64,000 nucleotides of DNA from Gilliamella sp. App4-10. Its GTDB lineage: Bacteria; Pseudomonadota; Gammaproteobacteria; Enterobacterales; Orbaceae. Of the stretch, positions 30,417 to 40,357 are shown piece after piece. The stretch is from NCBI RefSeq assembly GCF_001690495.1, contig NZ_LZGS01000004.1, forward strand, positions 1 through 64,000. Direction: 5' to 3'. The translations under genes were made by a program, and so were the position numbers. A model generated the notes under the pieces. The model made no database searches, was not told where the DNA came from, and saw only the letters and a list, made by a program, of their open reading frames with translations. Numbering within the stretch: position 1 is the first letter of the stretch; every line of letters begins with the position of its first letter.

Positions 30417-31355
30417 ATGGCTTATGATTTAACAAAAAGACTTGTTATTGGTCTTGCATCTAGCGCACTTTTCGATTTAGAAGAATCAGATAAAATTTTT
30501 CGAGAAAAAGGTGATAAAGAATATCGAAAATTTCAAAGAGATAAGGAAAATGAACCACTCAAAGAAGGCGTAGCTTTTCCTTTTATCAAAAGATTATTAT
30601 CTTTAAATGTTTTATCTCCATCACTAAATGATCCATTAGTAGAAGTAATTTTATTATCAAGAAATGATCCTGACACGGGACTAAGAGTCATGAAATCAAT
30701 TGAACATCATCAATTAAACATGACAAGGGCTGTTTTTTTGCAAGGATCATCACCATTGAAATACATTCCAGCTTTTGATATTGAATTGTTCCTATCTGCA
30801 AATTCTTTTGACGTAATTCAAGCGATAAAGGCGGGTTATCCCGCAGGTAGAGTAATTGAAAATAATATCACAGATGATGATTCCAAAGATTTAGAACTTC
30901 GTATTGCATTTGATTTTGATGGTGTAATAGTTGATGATGAATCAGAAAGTATTTATCAAATTACACAGAATTTAGATGATTTTCATGATAATGAAAGAAC
31001 TAAGAAAAATATTCTTCATAATCCAGGTCCACTAAACAAATTTATTCGTCGGCTAGCTGAAATACAAAAATTAGAACATAAAAAAATTGAACAAGATACA
31101 AATTATAAACCAATATTAAAAACAGCTATTGTAACAGCCAGAAGCGCACCTTCTCATGAAAGAGCTATATATACTTTGAGAGATTTAGGAATTGAAATTA
31201 ACGAAGCATTTTTTCTAGGAGGGATTGAAAAAAATAAGGTCTTAGAAATCATGAAACCACATGTCTTTTTTGATGATCAAGAATCTCATTTAGAAAAACC
31301 TTCCCAAATTTTACCATCAGTACATATTCCATTCGGCATTACGAATAAAAAATAA
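30417..31355 (+). CDS. Cytosolic 5'-nucleotidase, cN-I type
   Basis: 312 residues without a signal peptide. AYDLTKRLVIGLASSALFDL at the start, ARFPFIKRLL-like VAFPFIKRLLSLN, VEVILLSRNDPDTGLRV, ALFLQGSSP-type AVFLQGSSPLKYIPAFDIELFLS and the HAD-like RIAFDFDGVIVDDESE motif identify the cN-I (PF06189) family, which hydrolyses AMP and other monophosphates in the cytosol. The motif FDxDG carries the nucleophilic Asp. A stop codon abuts the ATG, so the start is fixed; AAAGGA lies rather far (13 bases) upstream. Single gene, but close in theme to the nucleoside island from 39 kb. Confidence 0.88.
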   Translation: MAYDLTKRLVIGLASSALFDLEESDKIFREKGDKEYRKFQRDKENEPLKEGVAFPFIKRLLSLNVLSPSLNDPLVEVILLSRNDPDTGLRVMKSIEHHQLNMTRAVFLQGSSPLKYIPAFDIELFLSANSFDVIQAIKAGYPAGRVIENNITDDDSKDLELRIAFDFDGVIVDDESESIYQITQNLDDFHDNERTKKNILHNPGPLNKFIRRLAEIQKLEHKKIEQDTNYKPILKTAIVTARSAPSHERAIYTLRDLGIEINEAFFLGGIEKNKVLEIMKPHVFFDDQESHLEKPSQILPSVHIPFGITNKK

Positions 31356-31588
31356 GATATTTACAATAAAATTTATTCAAATATTTATTTCCAATTATGC
31401 TCTCAGTTTATAAAGAGAGCATAATTTTAAAACAGTAAACAACAACCCCCTCCCGAAATTCTATTCCAGTACAGCGACAGGTTTTAGATTCCTATAGCCT
31501 ACTTACAATTCGATTAATTAAGATAATTATATAGTTACTATAAAATTAATTCTCTATTGAAATAAGAACATGGGTTTTCAAACGCTTT

Positions 31589-32503
31589 TTATTGTTCAAT
31601 GAGTTTTAATTTAGCAATAACAGGAATATGGTCACTGACTAATGGCCAACTTATGCCGTTCCACTCTTCGCCATTATTAGGAATAACTAATTTTTCAACA
31701 TTCCAAATTTGATTACGACTAGTAAAAATATGATCAAGATCTAATCCAGGATTACCCGCTGGCCATGTTCTTGTATCCACATTTTCTTGTTTAACTAAGT
31801 TCCAATATTTTTCAAATTCTTTCACTACGCGATCATTTTTTACTGAATTAAAATCACCAAGTAGTAGCATTATACTTGATGCAAGGTTTGGAAACTCATC
31901 ATCCAAATCAAGATCATCAAAAACAATGCTATTAATAAATCTAGCCTGCGACATTCTTACGTCATCTTCTTCGTGCCAATCAAAGTGTGTGTTAAACACA
32001 TAAATAGGTGAATCAAAACCTGGTACATTAATTTTACTTAACATGAGTATTCTTTGTTCAAAATTACCCGAAGGTAACGGAAATACTTTAGTTTTCTCGA
32101 TTGGATATTTGGATAAAATTGCATTACCGTAGTTGCCCCCTTTCATCTCTGTTGCTTTACCAAAGACATAATACATTCCTGCTTTTTCAGCAATAATTTT
32201 TGCTTGATCTAAATTATCACTACGTGTCGTGTTTTGATCAACTTCCTCGAGCGTAACTATATCTGCACCCATTGCTTTAATTGCTTTGGACACCAAATCA
32301 AGATCAACTTTGTGTTTTCTTAGTCCGCCAGCGATATTAAAGTTAGCGATGGTTATTTGAGGTTGTTCATTTTTTTCATAAACTTTATTGGGCGAACTGT
32401 AATATTGTGTTTCAACTAAGTCTGTAGATTCTGTAGCTGCACTAAGACTTGGGAACAGTGAAAACATTCCAATTAAACTCAATACAAAAATATTCTTTTT
32501 CAT
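31589..32503 (-). CDS. Exported endonuclease/exonuclease/phosphatase-family hydrolase
   Basis: 304 residues with a signal peptide (MKKNIFVLSLIGMFSLFPSL, cleavage after SAA). The EEP fold is shown by ITIANFNIAGG, ADIVTLEEVDQ, NTHFDWHEED, LLLGDFNS and the terminal SDHIPVIA, which supply the metal and catalytic Asp, His, Asn residues. Substrate could be nucleic acid, phospholipid head groups (sphingomyelinase-like) or another phosphodiester; the sequence does not decide. The AAAGGAAAG site supports the ATG. It is monocistronic. Confidence 0.85.
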   Translation of the reverse strand: MKKNIFVLSLIGMFSLFPSLSAATESTDLVETQYYSSPNKVYEKNEQPQITIANFNIAGGLRKHKVDLDLVSKAIKAMGADIVTLEEVDQNTTRSDNLDQAKIIAEKAGMYYVFGKATEMKGGNYGNAILSKYPIEKTKVFPLPSGNFEQRILMLSKINVPGFDSPIYVFNTHFDWHEEDDVRMSQARFINSIVFDDLDLDDEFPNLASSIMLLLGDFNSVKNDRVVKEFEKYWNLVKQENVDTRTWPAGNPGLDLDHIFTSRNQIWNVEKLVIPNNGEEWNGISWPLVSDHIPVIAKLKLIEQ

Positions 32504-33086
32504 AAAACTTTCCTTTTATATATAAAAATTTGATAAAGTTTGACCATATTAAGATTAAAGGGAATTTACTTTTTAAATTGCGATCATTATCACAAATAAC
32601 AATTTATAAGATAAAGTTAAAGCATTGAGTCTTATATTTTGTTAAACGATATTAAAACCATGTAGTGCAACACGTTTTTTTAATTTCTGTAACAATTTTG
32701 ATCCTTTTAATTCCTACAGCCTTAGTATTCCAAGAACAAAATTATCGACTGTTTTATGTACAATAAGAGAGGGTTAATGTCGAATAAAACGGATAACAAT
32801 TAACTCGTCTATTTAATGTAGACTACTCACCTTACTCGGCAGAACTTAAGTAAGAAAAATAATAATATCAATTAAGATTTGGCAAAAAAGTTTGAAAAAT
32901 CTTGGAGAAAAGTTGCAGAAAAATATATGATTGAGCATAAAAAGATGTTTTTGTTGATTTTTGATAGTTTTTAATTTTAAAAAACTAAGTTACTAATCCA
33001 CTCTTTTTGGTGTATAAAAACAAAAATGATTTCCTTTTTTATTTTTTGGCGTACAATCAAAATCATCCCAAAAACGAGGTAACGTT
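32504..33086. other. Gene-free stretch upstream of zntA
   Basis: 583 bases without a credible gene between the EEP hydrolase and zntA, which point away from each other. An orphan translation start occurs at 32777 (AAGAGAGGG then ATG), but its frame ends after 8 codons, so it is a possible leader or decayed gene start. A 33-codon frame from TTG near 32880 is protein-like but has no ribosome-binding site. I see no MerR/ZntR-type operator. Confidence 0.4.
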
Positions 33087-35411
33087 ATGTTATATAATAA
33101 CAAATATATGTACCACGAACATCATTTCCATGAGTGTTGTCATGATAACTGTCAAAATCTGGCGCATAATCATACACCTTTATCTCATGAGCTAAATTGT
33201 CATCAAGATTCAACGCATTGTTCTGGTGGCGATACCCATACGACTAGCCCCAAAAATGAGTTTGATGATCCTTCCGATGACCCCGACAGGCAAAGCAATC
33301 AAACTAAATTAACTTGGAAAATAAAAGGCATGGATTGTGCACACTGTGCGCAACAAATTGAAAACAGCTTAAAAGCGTTACCCAATATTAACCAAATCAA
33401 GATGGTATTTTCCACCGAAAAATTAGTGGTGTTTATTCCGCAAAAGAATGAACAAACCATTAAATTGATTGAAGATAAAGTAACTGAGTTAGGTTATAAA
33501 CCTATTTTTGAATCATCCCCCGAACATTCTCATCATCATAAGCATTTCCATAGCTTTGATAAAAAAGTATTAATCCCTTTAGGGGGATTAGGTGCTTTAA
33601 TTGTGGTGAGCTATATCCTTTTATTATGTAATCAAAACGTTGGCAAATACACCTTTATAGTGACGGCAATTGTTGGGTTAATTCCTATTTTAAAAAAAGC
33701 GGTGGTTTTAACGCGCAGTGGTACACCATTTGCGATTGAGTCGTTAATGAGCGTGTCAGCTATTGGTGCTTTATTTATTGGTGCAGCCGAAGAAGCCACC
33801 ATGGTCATTTTTTTATTTATGATTGGTGAAATGCTAGAAGGTGTTGCAACAAGTAAAGCAAAAAAAGGCATTTCCTCGCTCGCTCAGCTCATGCCAGAAG
33901 AGACTGTAATAATCATTGATGGAGCACGAAAAACCGTTGCCAGTCATAGTTTAAAACCCAATGATATTATTGAAATTTCATCAGGAGGGAGGTTGCCTGC
34001 TGATGTGATTTTGATGAGCGAACAAGCCAATATTGATGAAAGCGCATTAACTGGCGAATCCATTCCGGTTAATTATCTTTCAGGCGATAAGATTTTGGCT
34101 GGTTCGCTGGTGGTTGATAATACAATTCAACTTAAAGTGGTATCAGAAGTCGGGCAAAATGCAGTTGATCGCATTTTACAAATGATTGAAGATGCCGATG
34201 AGCGCAAAGCACCTATTGAACGTTTTATTGATAAATTTAGCCGTTATTATACACCTACAATCGCCTTATTTGCTTTATTGGTGATTGTTTTGCCACCTTT
34301 GTTACTCAATGCTGATTGGTATACTTGTTTTTATCGTGGCCTGACATTGTTATTAATTGGTTGTCCTTGTGCACTTGTGATTTCAACCCCCGCGGTAATA
34401 ACATCTGCTCTGTCTAATGCGGCAAAGCAAGGTGTGCTAATTAAAGGCGGTGCAGCGTTAGAGCATATTGGTTCGGTTAAACTGGTTGCGTTTGATAAGA
34501 CAGGTACCTTAACTGAAGGTAAACCACAAGTAACCGATGTGATTTCACAAGATATTTCAAAAGAACAATTATTGACACTGGTTGCCTCGGTTGAAAGTGG
34601 TTCGCATCATCCTATTGGTAAAGCTATTGTTGATTATGCCTTACAAAATCAGCTAAGCATTAATCAGGCCGATAATCGTAAAGCAATCGCGGGGATTGGT
34701 ATTCAAGGGGAGATTGATAATCAGACTTTTTATATTGTTTCGCCAAGCAAAGTTGCGACCGTTTCAACGCCTTTAAATGATGAACACGCTAAAATCATAG
34801 CGGAGCTTGAAAGTGCCGGTAAAACCGTGGTGGTTGCGGTAGCAAGTCAACAACTGATGGGCATTATTGCTCTTCAAGATATGCTGCGGCCTGATGCAAC
34901 GACGACAATAAATGAACTTAATCAGCTTGGTATTAAATCTTTGATGCTAACAGGTGATAATGCGCGAGCAGCTAAAGCTATTGCCGATAAGTTAGGTATG
35001 GATTACCGCGCTGAACTGTTGCCTGCCGATAAGTTGATTGCCATTGAAAAGATCCGAAACACAACGTCAATTGCTATGGTGGGCGATGGTATTAATGATT
35101 CACCAGCCATGAAAGCCGCAACAGTGAGTATTGCCATGGGGAGTGGCACAGATGTTGCGCTAGAAGCTGCCGATGCCGCATTAACTAAAAATAGCTTGCT
35201 AAGTTTGCCCAAGTTAATTCGTTTAACGCGTTTTGCACGTCGTAATATTAAACAAAATATTACCATTGCATTGGGAATTAAGCTCGTGTTTTTGGTGACC
35301 AGTTTGTTTGGCTTTACTGGGCTATGGCTAGCAGTGTTGGCTGATTCAGGCACGACTGCGATTGTTACCGCTAATGCGCTTAGAGTTTTAAAATTTAAAA
35401 ATAAAAGTTAA
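33087..35411 (+). CDS. zntA: Zn/Cd/Pb-exporting P-type ATPase
   Basis: 774 residues. The N-terminus is very His/Cys-rich (residues 8-60: HEHHFHECCHD, CHQDSTHC). A heavy-metal-associated domain with GMDCAHCAQQ follows at about 85-92, then a second His cluster HSHHHKHFHSF. The core has eight TMs, the CPC metal-channel motif (IGCPCALVIS), the actuator TGES, the phosphorylation site DKTGTLTEGKP and GDGINDSPAM. These define P1B-2 exporters of zinc, cadmium and lead. GAGGTAAC precedes the ATG. No zntR-like gene or operator is seen. Confidence 0.95.
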   Translation: MLYNNKYMYHEHHFHECCHDNCQNLAHNHTPLSHELNCHQDSTHCSGGDTHTTSPKNEFDDPSDDPDRQSNQTKLTWKIKGMDCAHCAQQIENSLKALPNINQIKMVFSTEKLVVFIPQKNEQTIKLIEDKVTELGYKPIFESSPEHSHHHKHFHSFDKKVLIPLGGLGALIVVSYILLLCNQNVGKYTFIVTAIVGLIPILKKAVVLTRSGTPFAIESLMSVSAIGALFIGAAEEATMVIFLFMIGEMLEGVATSKAKKGISSLAQLMPEETVIIIDGARKTVASHSLKPNDIIEISSGGRLPADVILMSEQANIDESALTGESIPVNYLSGDKILAGSLVVDNTIQLKVVSEVGQNAVDRILQMIEDADERKAPIERFIDKFSRYYTPTIALFALLVIVLPPLLLNADWYTCFYRGLTLLLIGCPCALVISTPAVITSALSNAAKQGVLIKGGAALEHIGSVKLVAFDKTGTLTEGKPQVTDVISQDISKEQLLTLVASVESGSHHPIGKAIVDYALQNQLSINQADNRKAIAGIGIQGEIDNQTFYIVSPSKVATVSTPLNDEHAKIIAELESAGKTVVVAVASQQLMGIIALQDMLRPDATTTINELNQLGIKSLMLTGDNARAAKAIADKLGMDYRAELLPADKLIAIEKIRNTTSIAMVGDGINDSPAMKAATVSIAMGSGTDVALEAADAALTKNSLLSLPKLIRLTRFARRNIKQNITIALGIKLVFLVTSLFGFTGLWLAVLADSGTTAIVTANALRVLKFKNKS

Positions 35412-35425
35412 AAAATTGTTTACTT

Positions 35426-35461
35426 AAACTATTCCGCTTGTAACAAGCGGAATAGTTTTTT
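35426..35461. terminator. Bidirectional terminator between zntA and birA
   Basis: A 15-bp perfect stem (aaactattccgcttg and complement) with a 3-base loop ends in a T6 run on the plus strand. It serves zntA and, with a shorter U-run, probably birA, whose end lies about 20 bases away. Confidence 0.85.
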
Positions 35462-35478
35462 AAATAATATTTTGGTTA

Positions 35479-36432
35479 TTACTCATCAATTCTTAATGAT
35501 ATTTCGCCACCAATATGGGCATGGATTTTACCGTTTTGTTCTAGTAATAAGGCACCTTGATCATCAATGCCTTTTGCTATTCCACGAATGATATTATTGC
35601 CAATTAATAGTTTTACTGGGCGATTGGCAAAGTTATCTAGTCTATTCCAATCATGAATAAATGGCGCTAAACCATGTTTTTCAAATTCGATTAATTGTCT
35701 TTTTAAGACTTTGGCGACTTGTGCAACAAGTAAATTACGATCAACGTTACCTAAATTAGCCCATTTTTGGTTAACTATGTTGGTATCGGGGTTTGTCATG
35801 GTTAGATTGACGCCAACACCAATCACAACATGGGCACAGTCGCCGGTTTTACCCGCGAGCTCAACCAAAATACCGGCCAATTTTTGATCATTAAGATAAA
35901 GATCATTTGGCCATTTAACTTTAATGTCTTGACCTGATAATGTACGTAAGATGTCGGCAATGACAATACCAACAACTAAGCTCAGCCCCATTGCCGCCGC
36001 TATGCCTTGATCTAATCGCCAATACATTGAAAAATATAGGTTAGTTCCAAAAGGTGAAAACCATTTTCGCCCACGCCTTCCTCTCGCTTTTGATTGAAAT
36101 TCAGCCACGCAGCAGTCACCCGTTGTTAATTGACCTATTCGATCAAGTAAATATTGATTGGTTGAATCAATAATCGGTAATATTTCACAGTGACTATTTG
36201 ACTGGTAATACTGGTCTATTTTTGCTTTATTAAGCAAATTAAGAGGAGATACCAAGCAATAACCTTTACCTTGCACAGACGTTAACGCTATTCCCCACTC
36301 ACGCAGTTGTTTGATATATTTATTAATACCAGCACGTGTTATGCCAAATATGGTTGCCAATTCTTCCCCTGAATGGAACTGACCATCGGCTAGTATTTCA
36401 ATTAATTTAAGTGGATTTTTGTAGCTGCGCAT
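35479..36432 (-). CDS. birA: Biotin operon repressor / biotin-[acetyl-CoA-carboxylase] ligase
   Basis: Bifunctional BirA, 317 residues. The N-terminal winged helix (GEELATIFGITRAGINKYIK, about 22-41) binds biotin operators. The central ligase domain carries DSTNQYLL, the biotinyl-AMP loop GRRGRKW, VKWPNDLYLNDQKLAGIL and GVGVNLT. It attaches biotin to AccB and represses biotin synthesis. The start is backed by GAGGAA and overlaps the end of ycaD by 26 bases, so the two are coupled. murB, the usual enterobacterial neighbour, is separated by ycaD. Confidence 0.96.
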   Translation of the reverse strand: MRSYKNPLKLIEILADGQFHSGEELATIFGITRAGINKYIKQLREWGIALTSVQGKGYCLVSPLNLLNKAKIDQYYQSNSHCEILPIIDSTNQYLLDRIGQLTTGDCCVAEFQSKARGRRGRKWFSPFGTNLYFSMYWRLDQGIAAAMGLSLVVGIVIADILRTLSGQDIKVKWPNDLYLNDQKLAGILVELAGKTGDCAHVVIGVGVNLTMTNPDTNIVNQKWANLGNVDRNLLVAQVAKVLKRQLIEFEKHGLAPFIHDWNRLDNFANRPVKLLIGNNIIRGIAKGIDDQGALLLEQNGKIHAHIGGEISLRIDE

Positions 36433-37549
36433 TCGTTCCTCTTTTTTTAGCTAATAAGATAACGAAGTATAACGAAATTATAGTAAAACTAACAAATAAA
36501 TAGGTATTACTTGTTTTATCCATGATGAATGCAATCACCGCAGGAGCAACTAAGCTTCCTAACGTGTTGGTTAATAACATTGCTTGATTCATAGCCACAA
36601 TATTTTGCTTCTTAACACACGAGCAAGCCCAAGCCATGGATATGGGATAAATGGTGTAAATCGTTGCACCTAATAAGATAATTGCCAACGCATCTAACCA
36701 ATTGAATATAAGCATGATACATGCGGCCAACATGAGCAGCGATTCAATTAGCAATACAACTTGACGCCCAAATTTGTCGGCACACCAGTTGGCTGGCATT
36801 TGTGCTGCCACACCAGATAAAATAAGTAAAATCATCCAATTAGCAACTTGAATATCACTATAACCCAAGTTTGAATAATAAACTGGCAAGAGTGAATATA
36901 ACGATCCAATTAACATACCGGCAATAACGCACCCGGTTAATCCAAGCCGAGAGGGTTTATTTAATATCATTGGCATAATATCAAAGCTGCTTTTTTTTCT
37001 TTTTGGTAATTTATAATGTGTACGCAAAATAAATAAAATCGCTAGCCCCATCAGTAACATAATAACCAATCCAAAATACAAGACATCTTGTGGAAAATAC
37101 TGTAACAAAGCTTGCCCCAAAACCGTGCCTAAATAATAAGTGGTTAAATAAACTGCAAGCATTTTCCCACGTGTATGCACTGGACCGGTGAGTAATATGC
37201 AACTTTCAATCACCACCCAAGTGACAGCGCATGCAATGCCAATAAAAAAGCGCCACATTACCCAGCTATAAAAATTCATTGAAAAACTTAAACCAATAGT
37301 TGCAATGGCAAAAATAATGCAACTGTAGGTATAAGTGTGGCGAGCATTAAATTTACTAATAAACCAATTGGCAAAAACGGTACCAATCAAGTTACCAGTA
37401 AAATAGCTTGATCCCACAAGACCAATTTGCCCAAGCGAAAACTCATTACGCACTAGCCACAATGGCACTTGCGTATTGAGAGCTGATAACGAGATAGTCA
37501 CAAAGAGTAAACTCGTTAATAAAATAGGAAATGAATACGAATGTTTCAT
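36407..37549 (-). CDS. ycaD: MFS transporter YcaD
   Basis: 380 residues with 12 membrane segments. GLVGSSYFTGNLIGTVFANW, CAVTWVVIESC, YYLGTVLGQALLQ, GSLYSLLPVYYSN and PISMAWACSCV match E. coli YcaD, an MFS member of unknown substrate (382 residues). It is inserted between murB and birA, which are adjacent in E. coli; its 3' end overlaps birA by 26 bases, so the arrangement is a genuine operon, not a recent insertion scar. No clear Shine-Dalgarno sequence before ATG. Confidence 0.9.
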   Translation of the reverse strand: MKHSYSFPILLTSLLFVTISLSALNTQVPLWLVRNEFSLGQIGLVGSSYFTGNLIGTVFANWFISKFNARHTYTYSCIIFAIATIGLSFSMNFYSWVMWRFFIGIACAVTWVVIESCILLTGPVHTRGKMLAVYLTTYYLGTVLGQALLQYFPQDVLYFGLVIMLLMGLAILFILRTHYKLPKRKKSSFDIMPMILNKPSRLGLTGCVIAGMLIGSLYSLLPVYYSNLGYSDIQVANWMILLILSGVAAQMPANWCADKFGRQVVLLIESLLMLAACIMLIFNWLDALAIILLGATIYTIYPISMAWACSCVKKQNIVAMNQAMLLTNTLGSLVAPAVIAFIMDKTSNTYLFVSFTIISLYFVILLAKKRGTNAQLQKST

Positions 37550-37608
37550 AATGTTATCGCATATAATTTATGGGTTATAATTTGCGGGCAATTATAATTT
37601 GGTATTAA

Positions 37609-38619
37609 TTATAAATAACTGCCAGCATCAATTTCGCCCGAGTTGCCGATAAATCGGATTTCTGGCGATAAACTCACCAAGAATTTTTGTAATACACATT
37701 TTTTTATATAACGAGCTAATTCAACTATATCTTGCGCTGTTGCTTGGTTTTTGTTGACTAATACGAGCGCTTGTTGTTGATGCACGGCAGCTCCGCCTAT
37801 TTGATAGCCTTTTAAACCACACTGATCGATAAGCCAACCTGCGGCCAATTTTATTTGATGATTGGCTTGTGGATATATTGGCATATTCGGATAAATTTCA
37901 AGTAGCTTATCTGCCTCAATTTTATCGACTACGGGGTTTTTAAAAAAGCTCCCTCCATTGCCAAGAACTTTTGGATCGGGCAATTTACTGCGGCGAATTT
38001 CGCATACTTTATCAAAGACCATTTTTGGGGTGACATTTTTTGGATCAAAGTTTCGTAATTCACCGTAAGTTAATACTGGTTGCCACTGTTTGGGTAATTT
38101 AATACCAACATTGATGACCGCATAACCTTGCAAATATGCTTTTTTGAAGATGCTTTCACGATATCCATATTGACCATCGGTTACAGTGATGATTTTGCCT
38201 GTAGCAAGCTCAAGCAGTTCTACATAATCAGCAACGTTTTGAAACTCAACACCGTAAGCACCAATGTTTTGGATCGGTGCCGAACCAACGCAACCCGGAA
38301 TTAATGCTAGATTTTCAAGTCCCGATATATCTTGCGCAATAGTTGTTGACACTAAATCATGCCAAATTTCACCTGCCCCCACTTTTAAATACCACGCTTG
38401 TTCTGTTTCGGTTATAGTAATACCTTTTATGCGATTAACAATAACAATACCATCAAAATCACAGGTAAAAAGGGTGTTACTACCTTCGCCAATAATTATA
38501 ATCGGTGAATTTTGGGTGTTATCTTGCCAAACTTGTTGTAACTGTTCAACTGTGGTTATAGTAACAACTTGTTGTGCAAAAACAGTTAGACCAAATGTAT
38601 TAGGAATTTTTTGTTTCAT
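37609..38619 (-). CDS. murB: UDP-N-acetylenolpyruvoylglucosamine reductase
   Basis: Reduces UDP-GlcNAc-enolpyruvate to UDP-MurNAc with NADPH and FAD in peptidoglycan synthesis. The 336-residue product has the FAD loop IIGEGSNTLF, GLENLALIPGCVGSAPIQNIGAYGVEF as the core, YGYRESIFK with the substrate Tyr/Arg, and NGGSFFKNP with the catalytic Ser. It is a type I enzyme (E. coli length 342). The start has AAAGGT. It leads the murB-ycaD-birA run. Confidence 0.97.
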   Translation of the reverse strand: MKQKIPNTFGLTVFAQQVVTITTVEQLQQVWQDNTQNSPIIIIGEGSNTLFTCDFDGIVIVNRIKGITITETEQAWYLKVGAGEIWHDLVSTTIAQDISGLENLALIPGCVGSAPIQNIGAYGVEFQNVADYVELLELATGKIITVTDGQYGYRESIFKKAYLQGYAVINVGIKLPKQWQPVLTYGELRNFDPKNVTPKMVFDKVCEIRRSKLPDPKVLGNGGSFFKNPVVDKIEADKLLEIYPNMPIYPQANHQIKLAAGWLIDQCGLKGYQIGGAAVHQQQALVLVNKNQATAQDIVELARYIKKCVLQKFLVSLSPEIRFIGNSGEIDAGSYL

Positions 38620-39075
38620 TGATAACTACCTTTATTTTTGTGAAAATAGTTCCCCAAAAGTCAACCGATATTATAGGTTATTATTATAGTTTGGGTCCTA
38701 TCGCATTTGCTGTCTATATTACCACATTGGTTAAGCTTATTTGATTAATTATTTAGTCGTGAACGATTTTGAATTTTTCTATAAATTTGCTATTAATCGT
38801 GTTCTTCAAAAAACGATTTATTTACATTTTGGCTACAAAAGAATGACTAAGTTAAAGTTCATCACATTATTTATACAAATATTCGACTAAAGCAATGCTT
38901 AAATCTTTTTTGTTTTTTGTTATCGTGTATTATAACTAGCCAAGCAATGTTTTTATGAATTATAGCCTAAATCATCGATTTGTAGTATAAAAAACAACCA
39001 TTGTCATTTGGTAGGCTGTTATTGATTATATTAATTGTGCGCAAGTTAATTTTTGCTTATGAGTTAGAGGAAATT
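38620..39075. other. Divergent leader between murB and deoB
   Basis: 456 bases without a gene. It must hold promoters for murB (minus) and deoB (plus). I searched for a CRP-type TGTGA/TCACA pair or a CytR/DeoR palindrome and saw only isolated half-sites (for example TCATCACA near 38860), so regulation of the deo genes cannot be read here. A long upstream extension of the deoB frame from 39001 is not conserved. Confidence 0.4.
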
Positions 39076-40305
39076 ATGAAAAGAATTTTTATTATGATCC
39101 TAGATTCGTTTGGGATCGGCGGCGCTGAAGATGCAAAGAAATATGGCGATGAAGGAGCTAATACTTTAGGCCATATTGCAGAAGCTTGTGCATTAGGTAA
39201 AGCGGAACAAGGTCGAAGTGGACCATTAAAATTACCTAATTTAGGAAAATTAGGCTTAATAGAAGCCGCCTATGAGTCGACCGGAGCATATCCTAAAGGC
39301 ATGATGACAGAAGGCGAAATTATTGGTTCATACGGTTATGCCAGTGAAATCTCATCGGGTAAAGATACACCTTCAGGACATTGGGAAATTGCCGGTGTAC
39401 CAGTCCTTTTTGACTGGGGTTATTTTACTAATACAACTAACAGTTTTCCTCAAGATCTTTTAGATAAAATTGTTTCTCGCGCAAATCTTCCCGGTTATCT
39501 TGGTAATTGTCACTCATCAGGCACGATTATTCTTGATGAGCTTGGTGAAGAACATATGGCGTCTGGCAAACCTATTTTTTATACTTCTGCGGATTCAGTC
39601 TTCCAAATTGCCTGTCATGAAGAGACATTTGGCTTAGATAGACTTTATGAAATTTGCGAAATTGCTCGTGACGAACTGAATAAAGGTAACTACAATATTG
39701 GTCGCGTTATTGCTAGACCATTTGTTGGTAAAAAAACAGGTGAATTTGTGCGTACGGGTAATCGTCACGATCTTGCTGTTGAACCACCGGCTCCAACGAT
39801 GATTAAAAAGCTGGTTGATGAAAAACACGGTACTGTAGTGTCAATCGGTAAAATCGCCGATATTTATGCACAAGTTGGGATTACTAAAAAAGTGAAAGCG
39901 ACTGGTATTGAAGCTTTATTTGATGCATCACTTGAAGAAATCAAACAAGCTAAAGATAACACCATTGTATTTACTAATTTTGTCGATTTTGACTCCTCTT
40001 ATGGTCACCGCCGTGATGTATCGGGTTATGCTGCTGCGTTAGAATATTTTGATCGTCGCCTTCCTGAGATGTTGGCACTTATTAAACCCGGCGATCTGCT
40101 TATTATTAGTGCCGATCATGGTTGCGATCCAACTTGGCCTGGTACTGATCATACTCGAGAACATATCCCTGTCATTGTTTATGGAGATAGTGTGCCAGTT
40201 GGATCTTTAGGTCATCGTGAAACATTTGCCGATATTGGGCAAAGTGTTGCCGATTATTTTGATTTATCGCCAATGGATTACGGTAAATCATTTATAAAAA
40301 AATAA
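39076..40305 (+). CDS. deoB: Phosphopentomutase
   Basis: Interconverts (deoxy)ribose-1-phosphate and -5-phosphate in nucleoside catabolism. From ATG 39076 (AGAGGAAA just upstream) the protein has 409 residues, E. coli 407. [14 protein letters not shown] with the metal Asp, [12 protein letters not shown] with the phosphorylated Thr, and [21 protein letters not shown] at the C-terminus are the alkaline-phosphatase-fold metal sites. It opens the nucleoside island and is followed by deoD after about 50 bases. deoC and deoA of the classical operon are not here. Confidence 0.97.
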   Translation: MKRIFIMILDSFGIGGAEDAKKYGDEGANTLGHIAEACALGKAEQGRSGPLKLPNLGKLGLIEAAYESTGAYPKGMMTEGEIIGSYGYASEISSGKDTPSGHWEIAGVPVLFDWGYFTNTTNSFPQDLLDKIVSRANLPGYLGNCHSSGTIILDELGEEHMASGKPIFYTSADSVFQIACHEETFGLDRLYEICEIARDELNKGNYNIGRVIARPFVGKKTGEFVRTGNRHDLAVEPPAPTMIKKLVDEKHGTVVSIGKIADIYAQVGITKKVKATGIEALFDASLEEIKQAKDNTIVFTNFVDFDSSYGHRRDVSGYAAALEYFDRRLPEMLALIKPGDLLIISADHGCDPTWPGTDHTREHIPVIVYGDSVPVGSLGHRETFADIGQSVADYFDLSPMDYGKSFIKK

Positions 40306-40357
40306 GTAACTTAAGTTCAAATAATATCGATTTAGAAACAAATATCAGGAGAAGTTG

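Noticed and set aside
32583-32591. ATCATTATC as a Fur box upstream of the EEP hydrolase
   Set aside because: Only one half-site matches; the other half has about three matches to consensus, as expected by chance in AT-rich DNA.
33007-33195. 62-residue frame overlapping the start of zntA
   Set aside because: Lies in another frame of the zntA leader and N-terminus; zntA has a good start and clear family match.
38860-38875. CRP site upstream of deoB
   Set aside because: Only a TCACA half is present; no matching TGTGA at the right distance.
39001-39075. Upstream extension of deoB
   Set aside because: Not conserved, and AGAGGAAA sits directly before the ATG at 39076.
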